Shown here one piece after another: positions 1 to 7,269 of a stretch of DNA of 11,079 nucleotides. The stretch lies in contig JASHRR010001403.1 in the NCBI GenBank assembly GCA_030037185.1, forward strand, positions 1 to 11,079, given 5' to 3'. The DNA comes from Xanthobacteraceae bacterium. Its GTDB lineage: Bacteria > Pseudomonadota > Alphaproteobacteria > Rhizobiales > Xanthobacteraceae. Positions within the stretch are counted from its first letter, which is position 1. Every line of letters begins with the position of its first letter. The position numbers and the translations under genes are program-made. A model generated the notes under the pieces. It saw nothing but the letters and a program-made list of their open reading frames with translations. It did not search any database and had not been told where the DNA came from.

Positions 1-171
1 GACATGTTGCGAATCATCACCAGCGCGCGGGGCGCCATCAACGGTCTTATGGCCGAAGTCATTGAAGACTATGTTCGAATGCGAGTTGTCGATCCTTTAA
101 GAGAGCCAGACACAGAGCGCGCGCTTGCGGCCGAGCAATTGATCGACATAGTTCGCTCTTATCTGAAATAG
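1..171 (+). CDS. CsoR/RcnR/FrmR-family repressor, C-terminal part (5' end outside window)
   Basis: The last 56 residues of a small all-helical repressor of the metal- or formaldehyde-sensing CsoR/RcnR/FrmR (DUF156) family, ending in TAG. The diagnostic helix-2 segment RGAINGLMAEVIED is present and the protein ends in IVRSYLK, as family members do. These proteins are tetramers that bind G-tract operators and release DNA on binding Ni/Co, Cu or formaldehyde. The N-terminal half, including the family's key Cys, lies outside the window, so the ligand cannot be named. By recall alignment, the positions of the helix-2 His ligands of RcnR (in GHLTEH) read DYVRMR here, that is Tyr and Arg, which argues against an RcnR-type Ni/Co site. 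It runs towards the tonB operon (convergent), so it is not obviously that operon's autogenous regulator. The family call is solid; the subtype is not. Confidence 0.85.
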   Translation, partial: DMLRIITSARGAINGLMAEVIEDYVRMRVVDPLREPDTERALAAEQLIDIVRSYLK

Positions 172-598
172 GTGATTGTGCTGCCTGCCACGAGCGATGT
201 CACAAGGAAAGCGTGTACGAACATGCGCGCTCCCGTTGCGACTTGCCGATGAATAGCCAGCAAGCTAGCGCTCGAAGGGTGCGCGCGAACAGGGGTTGCT
301 GGAAGTTATGGCTGGCATATCGTGCGGCTGATTCAAGGCCCGACTTTTTCCATCGAAGGAGCGATATGCCTGTGTTCAACGATAACATGATGAAAGCGAT
401 TCAGCCACAGCTGCGGTGGAGATCATGCAGAGCGCCGGCGCCGCCTGGAAGCGCGCACCCCTTTTAGCACGTGCCGCCGGAAGCAAAGTACGAGCCACAT
501 CCACGGCAAAGCTGACAGGCCTCAGCGGCTCGCCGGGCGATTTGCGGCACAGCCGGAACAGACGCGGGGCAATCAGGCGCCAATGCCACAAGAGGTTG
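172..598. other. Intergenic gap between convergent genes
   Basis: About 430 bp between the repressor stop and the tonB stop. I see no strong terminator, IS end or RNA gene. A 7-bp inverted repeat (ccagcaa 255-261, ttgctgg 296-302) is weak. On the minus strand one frame stays open with high GC at third positions from the tonB end down to about 376, which could be remnant coding sequence, but I recognise no family in it. On the plus strand a possible 33-codon ORF lies at 366-467. Confidence 0.5.
366..467 (+). CDS. Possible small ORF, 33 aa, unknown
   Basis: An ATG at 366 sits 6 nt after a good Shine-Dalgarno sequence (AAGGAG, 354-359) and opens a 33-codon frame, MPVFNDNMMKAIQ..., ending in TAG at 465-467. 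I recognise no family. A one-base shift near 400 would join it to a neighbouring open frame (SATAAVEIMQSAGAAWKR), so it may be the start of a decayed longer gene rather than a real small protein. The ribosome-binding site is the only positive evidence. Confidence 0.15.
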   Translation: MPVFNDNMMKAIQPQLRWRSCRAPAPPGSAHPF

Positions 599-1507
599 TC
601 AATAACGCGGAATATTGTATCGCAGCGAGACGACAAGGCTGATTTGTGCGCCGGCCATTTCGGCGGGCGGCGGTGGAATTGAGACGCGATGCACGAGCGC
701 GAGCGTTTCCGCGTCGAGTGCCGCCGAGCCGGAACTGCCGGCGATGTGAGCGGATGTAACCCTTCCTTGCCGGTCGATAGTGAAGGCCAAGTGAGCGGTG
801 CCTTCCTCATGATTTGATTCAGCGCCGGGCGGGTAGCGCTTGTTTCGTTCCAAAATGCCGATAACTTGACTTCTCCAATCCGATGGCGATGGTCCACCGC
901 TCGGCGCAGCCGCCGCGGCGGCTGTCCGTGTTGACTGCGAGGCCGCCGGCTTTGCTGTTTCCGGCTTTGCGGCGCGCACGTGCGATTGAACGCGCTTTGG
1001 CTCTTGTTTCTTTTTCTCAACCGGCTTTGCAATCTCCTGCTTCTTGGCCGGCAGCTCGACGTCGGACTTCTGCTCCATTTCCGCAATGACCGGGACCTGC
1101 TGCTCGGCAGATACCATTTCCTGCGGCGGCTCTGGCTTGTTCTCGTCGGCCCGCAGCTGCTGGGGCTCAACCGGCTCGGCCTTGTCGGCAATCGGCTCTT
1201 CAACAGGCGGGGTGGGAGTGTTCTCAACCGGTTTGTCCTGCGTATCCTGAGTCTGTTCTGGCGCTGCAGGAGCCGCTGGCTCCGGTACGGGGATAGACGC
1301 CTGCTCGACCGGAGGAAGTTCGATCATGATGGGTTCAGCAGGCGCCGAGCCGCCGACAGGTTGTTGCCAGTGCAGCATCAGCGTGGCAATGGCGCCATGA
1401 AGGGTGATCGCGAATACGGCACTGACGAACCAGCGAACCGCGTCGCGCCTGGGAGCGGGCTGTGTCGGAATAGCCAGGTCGGCAGTTTCCGTTGGGCCGG
1501 CGGACAT
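599..1507 (-). CDS. tonB: Energy transducer TonB
   Basis: Couples the inner-membrane proton motive force (through ExbB/ExbD, not in this window) to TonB-dependent receptors, here presumably the one at 5012-7198. From the chosen start the 302-aa protein has a short cytoplasmic tail and one membrane segment at about residues 26-46, with the conserved membrane His (ITLHGAIATL). A Pro/Glu/Lys-rich periplasmic spacer spans about 55-195, with runs such as EPAAPAAPEQ and KKKQEPK. The C-terminal TonB domain (about 210-302) contains the typical RYPPGA, FTIDRQGRV and LDAETLALV segments. I chose ATG 1507 because GGAGG lies 5 nt upstream. An in-frame GTG at 1618, 9 nt after the previous stop, would add 37 residues and cannot be excluded, but its ribosome-binding site is poor. 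It is the last gene of the operon and its frame is undamaged. Confidence 0.9.
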   Translation of the reverse strand: MSAGPTETADLAIPTQPAPRRDAVRWFVSAVFAITLHGAIATLMLHWQQPVGGSAPAEPIMIELPPVEQASIPVPEPAAPAAPEQTQDTQDKPVENTPTPPVEEPIADKAEPVEPQQLRADENKPEPPQEMVSAEQQVPVIAEMEQKSDVELPAKKQEIAKPVEKKKQEPKRVQSHVRAAKPETAKPAASQSTRTAAAAAAPSGGPSPSDWRSQVIGILERNKRYPPGAESNHEEGTAHLAFTIDRQGRVTSAHIAGSSGSAALDAETLALVHRVSIPPPPAEMAGAQISLVVSLRYNIPRY

Positions 1508-1512
1508 ATTGC

Positions 1513-1517
1513 CCTCC
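1513..1517 (-). promoter_or_regulatory. Shine-Dalgarno site deciding the tonB start
   Basis: GGAGG on the minus strand, 5 nt before ATG 1507. It favours that start over the in-frame GTG at 1618, which has only a weak AGAG upstream. Confidence 0.6.
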
Positions 1518-1627
1518 GCGTGCTCAACATCGGCGGTGGGCGACAAGTCGCTTATCGCATATGACACGGCTGAGGCGCTGTCAGAAGAACTTGCTGCCAC
1601 GATGTTGCCGCGATCCACAGTCGCACT

Positions 1628-2389
1628 CTAAGAGCGGAGCGTCTGCTTACGGCCCGTAGGCCGATAGGTCAGCTCCTCCACGATCGGGCCGCCCAGAAGA
1701 TGGTCCTGAACAATCTTGTCCATTCCAGTTTCTCCGACGCCGCCATAATATGTACCCTGCGGCCAGACTTGCAGGACCGGAGCCAGCGCACGGGGGCCAA
1801 GGCAACTCGTCCGGGCAGTAAAGGTGCCATCGCTCGCTGTTCGGAGGGACAGACGTTCTTGCTCGTTGCGCAAATGTCCCCAGACGACCGCCGCCCCCGC
1901 GGCGTGGCAGGGGCCACCGAAACAGACCAGAACGCATCGCTTCTGAGCCGGCAGAACAGAGGCTGGTGCGCTATGAGATATTCTCTCCGGCATTGGCAAA
2001 GGCTCGCCGCCCGATTGCACGATAGCGGCCAACAGAGCCGGCATCGCCAGATGATCAGTAAGGAGCGGCGCGACCCAGATTTCGGGCCGCGCTCGAGTGT
2101 TCGTGGTCTGCCATCGTTGCAGTGTCTTGGCGAGCCATGCGCTAAAATTCGGCTCGGCGGGCAGCAGCAGCGGCACGATCAGGATGGGCCCGCAGGCTGC
2201 GACTACAAATTCATCGAGCACTTGCCGTAGCGACGGCTTACCCTGTTCGGAGAACGCGAACACGGCACGCGGAACGTTCGGCAGCCCGGAAACCTGCGTG
2301 CAGAAGCGTTCCATCTGCGGAATCGGTGCAGCGCTGATCGCGGAACGGCCTAGCAGCAGCACAGTGACTTTGTTTCCACCTGCGGTCAT
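1628..2389 (-). CDS. CbiX/SirB-like chelatase domain fused to thioredoxin-like [2Fe-2S] ferredoxin domain
   Basis: 253 aa in two domains. Residues about 7-125 resemble one CbiX/SirB sirohydrochlorin-chelatase half (VTVLLLGRSAIS at the start; ILIVPLLLPAEPNFSAWL in the middle). I do not see the two metal-binding His of active chelatases: the GHGS position reads GRSA. Residues about 150-243 are a thioredoxin-like (Shethna/NuoE-type) ferredoxin: VLVCFGGPC, then TSCLGPR, then LAPVLQVWPQGTYYGGV and IVQDHLLGGPIVEEL. Cluster ligands expected as C-x4-C and C-x3-C are C156, C161, C196 and R200, so the fourth cysteine is Arg (codon CGT, one transition from TGT). C152 is an extra nearby Cys. The gene starts 37 nt after the ATPase pseudogene and ends 9 nt before the alternative tonB GTG. 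The domain call is good. Function is unknown; context suggests cobalt or tetrapyrrole handling. The missing ligand may mean early decay. Confidence 0.8.
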   Translation of the reverse strand: MTAGGNKVTVLLLGRSAISAAPIPQMERFCTQVSGLPNVPRAVFAFSEQGKPSLRQVLDEFVVAACGPILIVPLLLPAEPNFSAWLAKTLQRWQTTNTRARPEIWVAPLLTDHLAMPALLAAIVQSGGEPLPMPERISHSAPASVLPAQKRCVLVCFGGPCHAAGAAVVWGHLRNEQERLSLRTASDGTFTARTSCLGPRALAPVLQVWPQGTYYGGVGETGMDKIVQDHLLGGPIVEELTYRPTGRKQTLRS

Positions 2390-2682
2390 CCTCGCTGCGC
2401 TCCCGGCGGTGCACTATCGGCACCCATTAAGTCGCGCGCAGCAACGGCCCCTCCGGCGTCGCCAAGCGCTCAAAAGAAACCCCGAACGTCGTGTCGAGGC
2501 GCTTGTCGTAAATGAGATCGCTGGGAGCGGCGTCGGCGACGATGGAACCACGGTCGATGACGATTACCCGATCGAAATACCGGAATGCGAGGTCGTGCAT
2601 CACAAGCACCGACAACCGGTCTTTGGAACGGCGCACCAAGGCCTTTACTATATCAATGCGATGCCGAATGTCGAGACTTGCG

Positions 2683-2702
2683 CCAGGCTCGTCCAGGCTC
2701 GT
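2683..2702 (-). repeat. 10-bp exact tandem duplication causing a frameshift
   Basis: ccaggctcgt occurs twice in a row (2683-2692, 2693-2702, plus strand). Removing one copy restores DEP-GASLDIR after Walker B of the ATPase, so the duplication is a disabling mutation. Confidence 0.9.
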
Positions 2703-2943
2703 CGGCGAGCAGGGCCTGCGGATCGACGACCAACACTGTGGCCAACAACACCCGCGCCCGCTCTCCACCAGAGAGAGTCGACCAACGCCGGTGCTGGCGT
2801 GTGGAAAGCTCGTATTCCGCAAAGCTCGCGGCAACCGCATCCTTTTGCGGCACTTGAGCACGTGCGGCGCCCAACTGAACCAACTCTGCCACCGACAAAT
2901 CCCGATGCGGCTCGAAATGCTGCGGCGCATAACCGATCATTTC

Positions 2944-2953
2944 CGCGCGCGCG
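2944..2953. repeat. CG dinucleotide run with apparent 2-bp slippage
   Basis: Five CG units within the ATPase pseudogene. Six units would join ATRAR to AEMIGYAPQHF in one frame, so a two-base contraction is the simplest explanation of the break. Confidence 0.6.
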
Positions 2954-3146
2954 GGTGGCAAGCGTTTTCAGATCGTACCCGGCAACCTCGACAGGCCCCT
3001 TAGTGGGCAACCCAATGCCGGCGAGCACCTTAACCAATGTCGACTTCCCATCCCGGCGCCGTTCGGGCCGATGATGGCCACCGAGCCGGCGGGACCGAGC
3101 GAAGGGTGAGGCCGTCGATCAGAGTTGCCTCGCCACGAACGATGCT

Positions 3147-3170
3147 TAGACTTAGACTAAGACTAGACTA
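3147..3170 (-). repeat. Four tandem AGTCTA-type hexamers at the permease/ATPase junction
   Basis: On the minus strand the units read tagtct, agtctt, agtcta, agtcta. The permease TAG stop (3163-3165) lies inside them, and they run directly into the ATPase coding frame (AGC ATC GTT CGT) where a start codon would be expected. Expansion of this repeat may have replaced the original start. Confidence 0.75.
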
Positions 3171-4171
3171 ATCCCTCGGCTGCAATAGCCGTCATGAGCG
3201 GAGTCTGCGAGCGAGCAGTATGATGAAGAACGGGCCACCCCGCAATCGCGGTAACCAAGCCCAGCGGAATTTCTGAGGGCGGCAACGCCGAGCGCGCGAT
3301 CGCGTCCGCAAGCGTCACAAGGATGGCACCAATAAGTGCTGTCGCTGGAATCAGAGGGCGGTGCATCGGACCCACCAACCAGCGGCCGATATGCGGCGAG
3401 GCAAGACCGACAAAGGCAACCAGCCTGCCGAAGGCAACCGCCGCCGCCACCACGACCGAGGCGGCAAGGATTGCGATCGCAACGAAGCGGTTCACATTCA
3501 GACCGAACCCTGTCGCCATGGCTTCGCGGAGGCCCGGCAGGTCGAGTCCTCTGACAAACAACAAAGTGCTGCCGAGGCAGACGGCAGTAACGAGAGCGAA
3601 CAGGCCGAGCATTCCCCATGTCGGCGTCTGGACGCCGCCCAACGTCCAGCTCAGCACGACCTGAAGGTTCACGTTGTCGTCCGAGAGAGCCAGCATCAGG
3701 AAGGAACGTAAGGGCACCCGGCGCTGCAGCAATCGCAACACCCGAGCAAAATACCTGCAGGATCGACCGCACCGGCGACTCGGGATACCGCGATGACGAG
3801 CGCAGTCGATCCCCAGGCGCCCGAAACGCGAGCACCGGAAGTGATAGGCCTTGCGAGACCCCTAGCGGTACCAGCAGCGCGACGGTAGCCCCCAACGCCG
3901 CCCCACCAGCCGAACCGAGCAGATAGGGCTCGGCCAACGGATTGCGGAACACACCCTGGAACACGACACCGCCGAGGCCGAGCAGCGCGCCCACGAGGGC
4001 GGCTGCAAGCACCCGTGGCAAGCGCCATTCCAACAGCAAGCGACTGCGCATCGCTGCATCGCCGGCGATCGTCCGCAGCACGTCAAACGGGCTCGCCCAT
4101 TCGTTCCCGGCACAGGCAGCGACAAACAAAGCAACAATCAAAATGAGCACGAGAACAAGCCACGATTTCAC
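3163..4171 (-). pseudogene. FecCD/BtuC-type ABC permease, frameshifted
   Basis: The inner-membrane channel of a metal-chelate or cobalamin importer. About 336 codons remain, the usual length for FecCD permeases. It starts at GTG 4171, overlapping the TGA of the binding-protein gene (GTGA). The first part reads cleanly: KSWLVLVLILIVALFV (membrane helix), then EWRLPRVLAAALVGALLGLG and FQGVFRNPLAEPYLLGSAGG, the family hallmark. Three breaks follow: near 3821-3824 (one base lost, LPVLAF | GAWGSTALVIAVSR), near 3741-3744 (DPAGILL | GVAIAA, most simply two bases lost) and near 3705-3706 (one extra T, ALT | SFLMLALSDDNV). From there to TAG 3163 the frame is clean: LSWTLGGVQTPTWG, VAFVGLASPHIGRWLVG. 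The three-piece product cannot be functional. Confidence 0.88.
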
Positions 4172-5012
4172 GGAACAACAACCGCGGGATGGAAGATCGC
4201 TGCCAAGTGCTCCACGCCCGCCACTGCGCGGGGGCCGGGGATCAAAAGTTCCCCCCGATTCGCCACGACCGCACGATGGGTCTTCACCGCCCGCATCTCG
4301 TTCCACCCAGGATTGGTGACAAGATCGTCAAGCTCGTTCTGGGGTCCAGCATAAAGCAGATAATCAGGGTCGGAGTCGATGATCGCCTCGGGCGACACCT
4401 GCAGCGAACTACCGGAGAGCGCAAAGCGTCCCCCCGCGAGTGCGATAGCATCACCTGTGTAAGTGTCGGCCTGCGCAATCAACAACAACCCATTACCGAC
4501 ACGGCCGCGAATATGACAACCCGCGGCTTTGGAAGGTCCTTGATCCGATCCGCGATTTTTGCAAGACGCCCCTCAAACGAGGCCGCTAGGGTTTCACCGC
4601 GATCCGAGATACCTGTCGCGCGACCAAGCAGACGGATATTGGCGAATATCTCCGCTACGTTGCGTTGCGTGAGGATGATGATCGGGATCCCAAACGCTCC
4701 ATGGGATCGACCAGTTGGAAGACTGCCTGGCGGGCGGGGGTGACAATCACCAAATCGGGCTCGAGCGCGACTGTGGCATCGACCGAAATGCCCAGCCGGC
4801 CACCGATTCGGGGGCGGTTTGGGATCTCTGGCGGATATCGCGTGAAGGCCTCAATTCCAACGATGCGGTCGGCAAGTCCGAGTGCCGCCACCAACCCGAC
4901 TTTGGAGGAATAGACCGGGATGATGCGCCGGGGTGGCGCCTGAAGCCTGAAGCGTGACGATGTGATCATAAGCGTCACGCACAAGGATTGGTTCGACTTG
5001 CGATGGCCTCAT
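4168..5012 (-). pseudogene. TroA/BtuF-type periplasmic binding protein, frameshifted, no signal peptide
   Basis: The metal-chelate binding protein of the importer (Peripla_BP_2 fold). The likely start, ATG 5010-5012, shares its A with the receptor's TGA stop (TGATG). The pieces read VEPILVRDAYDHIVTLQ, then APPRRIIPVYSSKVGLVAALGLADRIVGIEA and LEPDLVIVTPARQAVFQLVDPMERLG, then IIILTQRNVAEIFANIRLLGRATG to VVIFAAVS, then GLLLIAQADTYTGDAIALAGG to HPAVVVP. Three breaks separate them: an exact 7-bp tandem duplication (4938-4952), one lost base near 4688-4691 and one lost base near 4495-4497. The reading begins almost at the mature protein, so no Sec signal peptide is visible; this would strand the protein in the cytoplasm even without the frameshifts. 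Overlaps with both neighbours show the old operon structure. Confidence 0.88.
4938..4952 (-). repeat. 7-bp exact tandem duplication causing a frameshift
   Basis: cctgaag twice in a row (4939-4945, 4946-4952, plus strand; the register can slide by one base). Removing one copy restores VTLQ-APPRRIIPV near the N-terminus of the binding protein. Confidence 0.9.
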
Positions 5013-7198
5013 CAAAATCTCCCGGTGACACCCAAGATGATTTCGCGGCCCGGCATGGAATTGCCGCAGGACCCGTTGGCCCAAGCGAGATTGCCTATGC
5101 ATGGCGTTTGATACAACGCGATGAAGATCGGACTGTAGTCCAGGTTGAAAATATTGTTGATCTTGGCCCAAACCGTCCAGTTGTCGGCAACCTTGAGTTC
5201 GCTCCGCATATTCCAAACTGTATAAGGCTTCAACTCGAAGACAGTTACGTTGGCTACCTGTCCGGGGATGTTAAGGTGTTCTTCGGAATTATACCACAAG
5301 CGCCCGTTCACGATTCCGGTGAATTCGACGAACCAGTCGCGCCACGGCCCCAGGCCCTGCTGGCCGAAACGGGTGTTGAAGGTGTACTGAGATTCGTAGA
5401 ACCGAATCGGCTTGTTGTTGGTGTCGGTCGGGAGCGTGATGCCGAGGCCTTCATCCACCATGTGGAAATTGTAGTAGGCGTTGCCGTACACGCTCCAAAG
5501 CCAGCTATCCGGTTTCTTCCACAGGAGTTGGAGCATGTCCATCTTGTATTGAAGCTCGATTCCGTCGAGGACCACGGCGCCGGGATCGTTCTCCTCCATC
5601 GAGATGGTGGCACCAGTTGGCGTCGCACCAATAACCTGGGTAATGATCCGATCGTTGATGCGGTTCTCGAACAGTGCGACGTCGAATTTTGCGGCGGGCC
5701 AGGTCGCGGTTAGGCCGGCTTCGACCTGTTGGCTAGTTTCCGGCAACAAGTTTGGATTGCCGAACAAGATGCTACCGGAACTCGCCACTGTAAAGTTCTG
5801 GCCGAATTCCGTCGCGGTCGGCGCACGAAAACCTGTCGACGCACCGATCCGCCCCGATAGCCAATCGGTTATCAGATAAGTAGAACCCACCGAATACGTC
5901 AATGCCTTGTAGTCGTGTGTCGAAGTTTCCAAATGCACTACGGGAGTCTGGTCGAGCGTGGTGGCGCCGAGGGTCTCGCGCACGCCGCCGCGCAATGTCC
6001 AACGGTCAAAAATCGTTTGTGCGTCTTCGGCATAGAAAGCGTTTTCGTTGACATGCTGATTATTGTCAGTGGGCGCCAGCTGCGGCACCGGACCAGCTAT
6101 ACCAAAAGTGAAACGGTCCGATCGGAGCTGTTCGAACTCATAGTCCCAACCGAGGAGAAGGTCGTTGCCTTCCCAAAGGTTGAAGCGCGGTTGGAGGCGA
6201 CTGCCGACAAGATCTTGGACGCGTTTATTGTCATCGATCGAGGTCAGCTCTCCGCGCACAGTGCTCAAGTTGTTCGGCTCGTTGAGGTCATCGACGTCCT
6301 GGACCGCGTAGAGCTGCCAGTACCATTTCATGAAGCCGTCACTGGTCTTCCCGTCATAATTCATCTCAGCAGAACTGTTGTAACGACTGTTCTGGTCGAA
6401 AATGCTCCAGCCCGATCCGCGAAATCCCGCATTATAGATGCCGTCTTGGCGGATGTTGAAATTGACATGGTTGTTCTCGTCTGCCTGCCAGCCGATAGAT
6501 CCGGTCTCCGCGCGCCTCTGCCATTGTGTATTCGCCTCCGTTCCATTACCGGGAACGCTGTAGCTGCTCTGCGAGCCGCCCGACGCGCCGAAGTAATAGT
6601 CCCAATTCTTGTACACCCCGCCGGTTTGCGCTTTGCCCTGCGCCAGCTCCCACGAACCTGTCGCGGCCTCCACTTCGCTACCGGGCGCCGTGAGCCCATT
6701 CTTCATGATGATGTTGATGACGCCGCCCATGTTCTGGCTGCCGTAGACGACCGAAGATGGCCCCTTCACGATCTCGATGCGATCCACGTCGGCGAGCGAG
6801 AGTTTGGAGATATTCGCCGTGCCAGAACGGTGTCCGTTGATAAGGATAAGAACCTCGCTTTTGAAATCACGGCCCTGGGCGTCGCTCTGGCCGCCGCGAA
6901 TGACGACCTGGGTCTGATCCGACGTCCATTGCGTCATGAACCCAACGGCGTTCTGGGCGAGAAGCTCGGTCACCGACTTCGCGGCCGAGCGCTCGATCTG
7001 TCCCCGATCGATCACCTGCACGGTTCCGGCAATGCGGTTCGTCGGCTCCGACCGTCCAGTCGCCGTCACGACGACGTCCCCAAGGTTGACCGCCCCGGAT
7101 GGTGTCGAGTTGGCCTGCGCGAACGCTGGTGACGCGAGAGCCGTGCTGGACAGCAACGCGCCGCTGATCCGGATCATGTGGTAGCGTGTTATGCTCAT
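5012..7198 (-). CDS. TonB-dependent outer-membrane receptor (BtuB-like by context)
   Basis: A 728-aa outer-membrane beta-barrel that uses TonB to import a large chelate. Residues 1-27 form a Sec signal peptide ending SPAFA. A TonB box, GDVVVTATG, lies at 40-48. The plug domain spans about 52-166 (ELLAQNAVGF, QVVIRGG, ILINGHRSG, DVDRIEIVKGPSSVVYGSQ, GGVINIIM), then the barrel to a C-terminal GRF with terminal Phe. C700 and C711 near the C-terminus could form a surface disulfide loop. The ATG at 7198 is preferred over 7210 because GGGGG lies 5 nt upstream. The frame is intact although the genes on both sides are broken. It is longer than E. coli BtuB (about 614 aa). The cobalamin assignment rests on the importer and CbiX neighbours; a siderophore or other metallophore is equally possible from sequence alone. 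Confidence 0.93.
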   Translation of the reverse strand: MSITRYHMIRISGALLSSTALASPAFAQANSTPSGAVNLGDVVVTATGRSEPTNRIAGTVQVIDRGQIERSAAKSVTELLAQNAVGFMTQWTSDQTQVVIRGGQSDAQGRDFKSEVLILINGHRSGTANISKLSLADVDRIEIVKGPSSVVYGSQNMGGVINIIMKNGLTAPGSEVEAATGSWELAQGKAQTGGVYKNWDYYFGASGGSQSSYSVPGNGTEANTQWQRRAETGSIGWQADENNHVNFNIRQDGIYNAGFRGSGWSIFDQNSRYNSSAEMNYDGKTSDGFMKWYWQLYAVQDVDDLNEPNNLSTVRGELTSIDDNKRVQDLVGSRLQPRFNLWEGNDLLLGWDYEFEQLRSDRFTFGIAGPVPQLAPTDNNQHVNENAFYAEDAQTIFDRWTLRGGVRETLGATTLDQTPVVHLETSTHDYKALTYSVGSTYLITDWLSGRIGASTGFRAPTATEFGQNFTVASSGSILFGNPNLLPETSQQVEAGLTATWPAAKFDVALFENRINDRIITQVIGATPTGATISMEENDPGAVVLDGIELQYKMDMLQLLWKKPDSWLWSVYGNAYYNFHMVDEGLGITLPTDTNNKPIRFYESQYTFNTRFGQQGLGPWRDWFVEFTGIVNGRLWYNSEEHLNIPGQVANVTVFELKPYTVWNMRSELKVADNWTVWAKINNIFNLDYSPIFIALYQTPCIGNLAWANGSCGNSMPGREIILGVTGRF

Positions 7199-7203
7199 GA
7201 TTG

Positions 7204-7208
7204 CCCCC
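7204..7208 (-). promoter_or_regulatory. Ribosome-binding site of the receptor gene
   Basis: GGGGG on the minus strand, 5 nt before ATG 7198. It overlaps the alternative upstream ATG (7210) and so argues for the inner start. Confidence 0.5.
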
Positions 7209-7269
7209 ATACGAGAACCGCGGATTTCCGTGGAATTTCGAGCAGGTATCCGGCTGGATGCGGCTTTGC

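Larger units (their letters stand above)
2427..3146 (-). pseudogene. ABC importer ATPase (BtuD/FepC type), multiply frameshifted, no start codon
   Basis: The remains, about 240 codons long, read in several frames: IVRGEATLIDGLTLR, then GPAGSVAIIGPNGAG, then KSTLVKVLAGIG and VAGYDLKTLATRAR, then EMIGYAPQHFEPHRD and LSGGERARVLLATVLVVD (ABC signature), the Walker B region ALLADEP, then GASLDIRHRIDIVKALV, VMHDLAFRYFDRVIVIDRGS (H-loop) and a TAA stop. Breaks: a one-base loss near 3096-3099; about 5 extra bases (3046-3054) splitting the Walker A GAG|KST; a 2-base loss in a CG run (2944-2953) between ATRAR and EMIGY; and an exact 10-bp tandem duplication (2683-2702) right after Walker B. The frame has no ATG, GTG or TTG before IVRGE; the spot is filled by AGTCTA hexamers. 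No functional ATPase can be made without several corrections. Family and order fit the permease upstream. Confidence 0.85.

Noticed and set aside
376..1227. 283-codon minus-strand frame overlapping tonB
   Set aside because: Arg/Ser/Pro-rich shadow of the tonB proline-rich region; no motif.
2427..5012. Sequencing or assembly error as the cause of all frameshifts
   Set aside because: Exact 7-bp and 10-bp duplications are not typical read errors, and 3.9 kb of interleaved genes is clean. It cannot be excluded for the single-base changes without reads.
5915..7132. 405-codon plus-strand open frame opposite the receptor gene
   Set aside because: It is the antisense shadow of a high-GC coding sequence; the minus strand gives a complete TonB-dependent receptor and the plus-strand product shows no recognisable motif.
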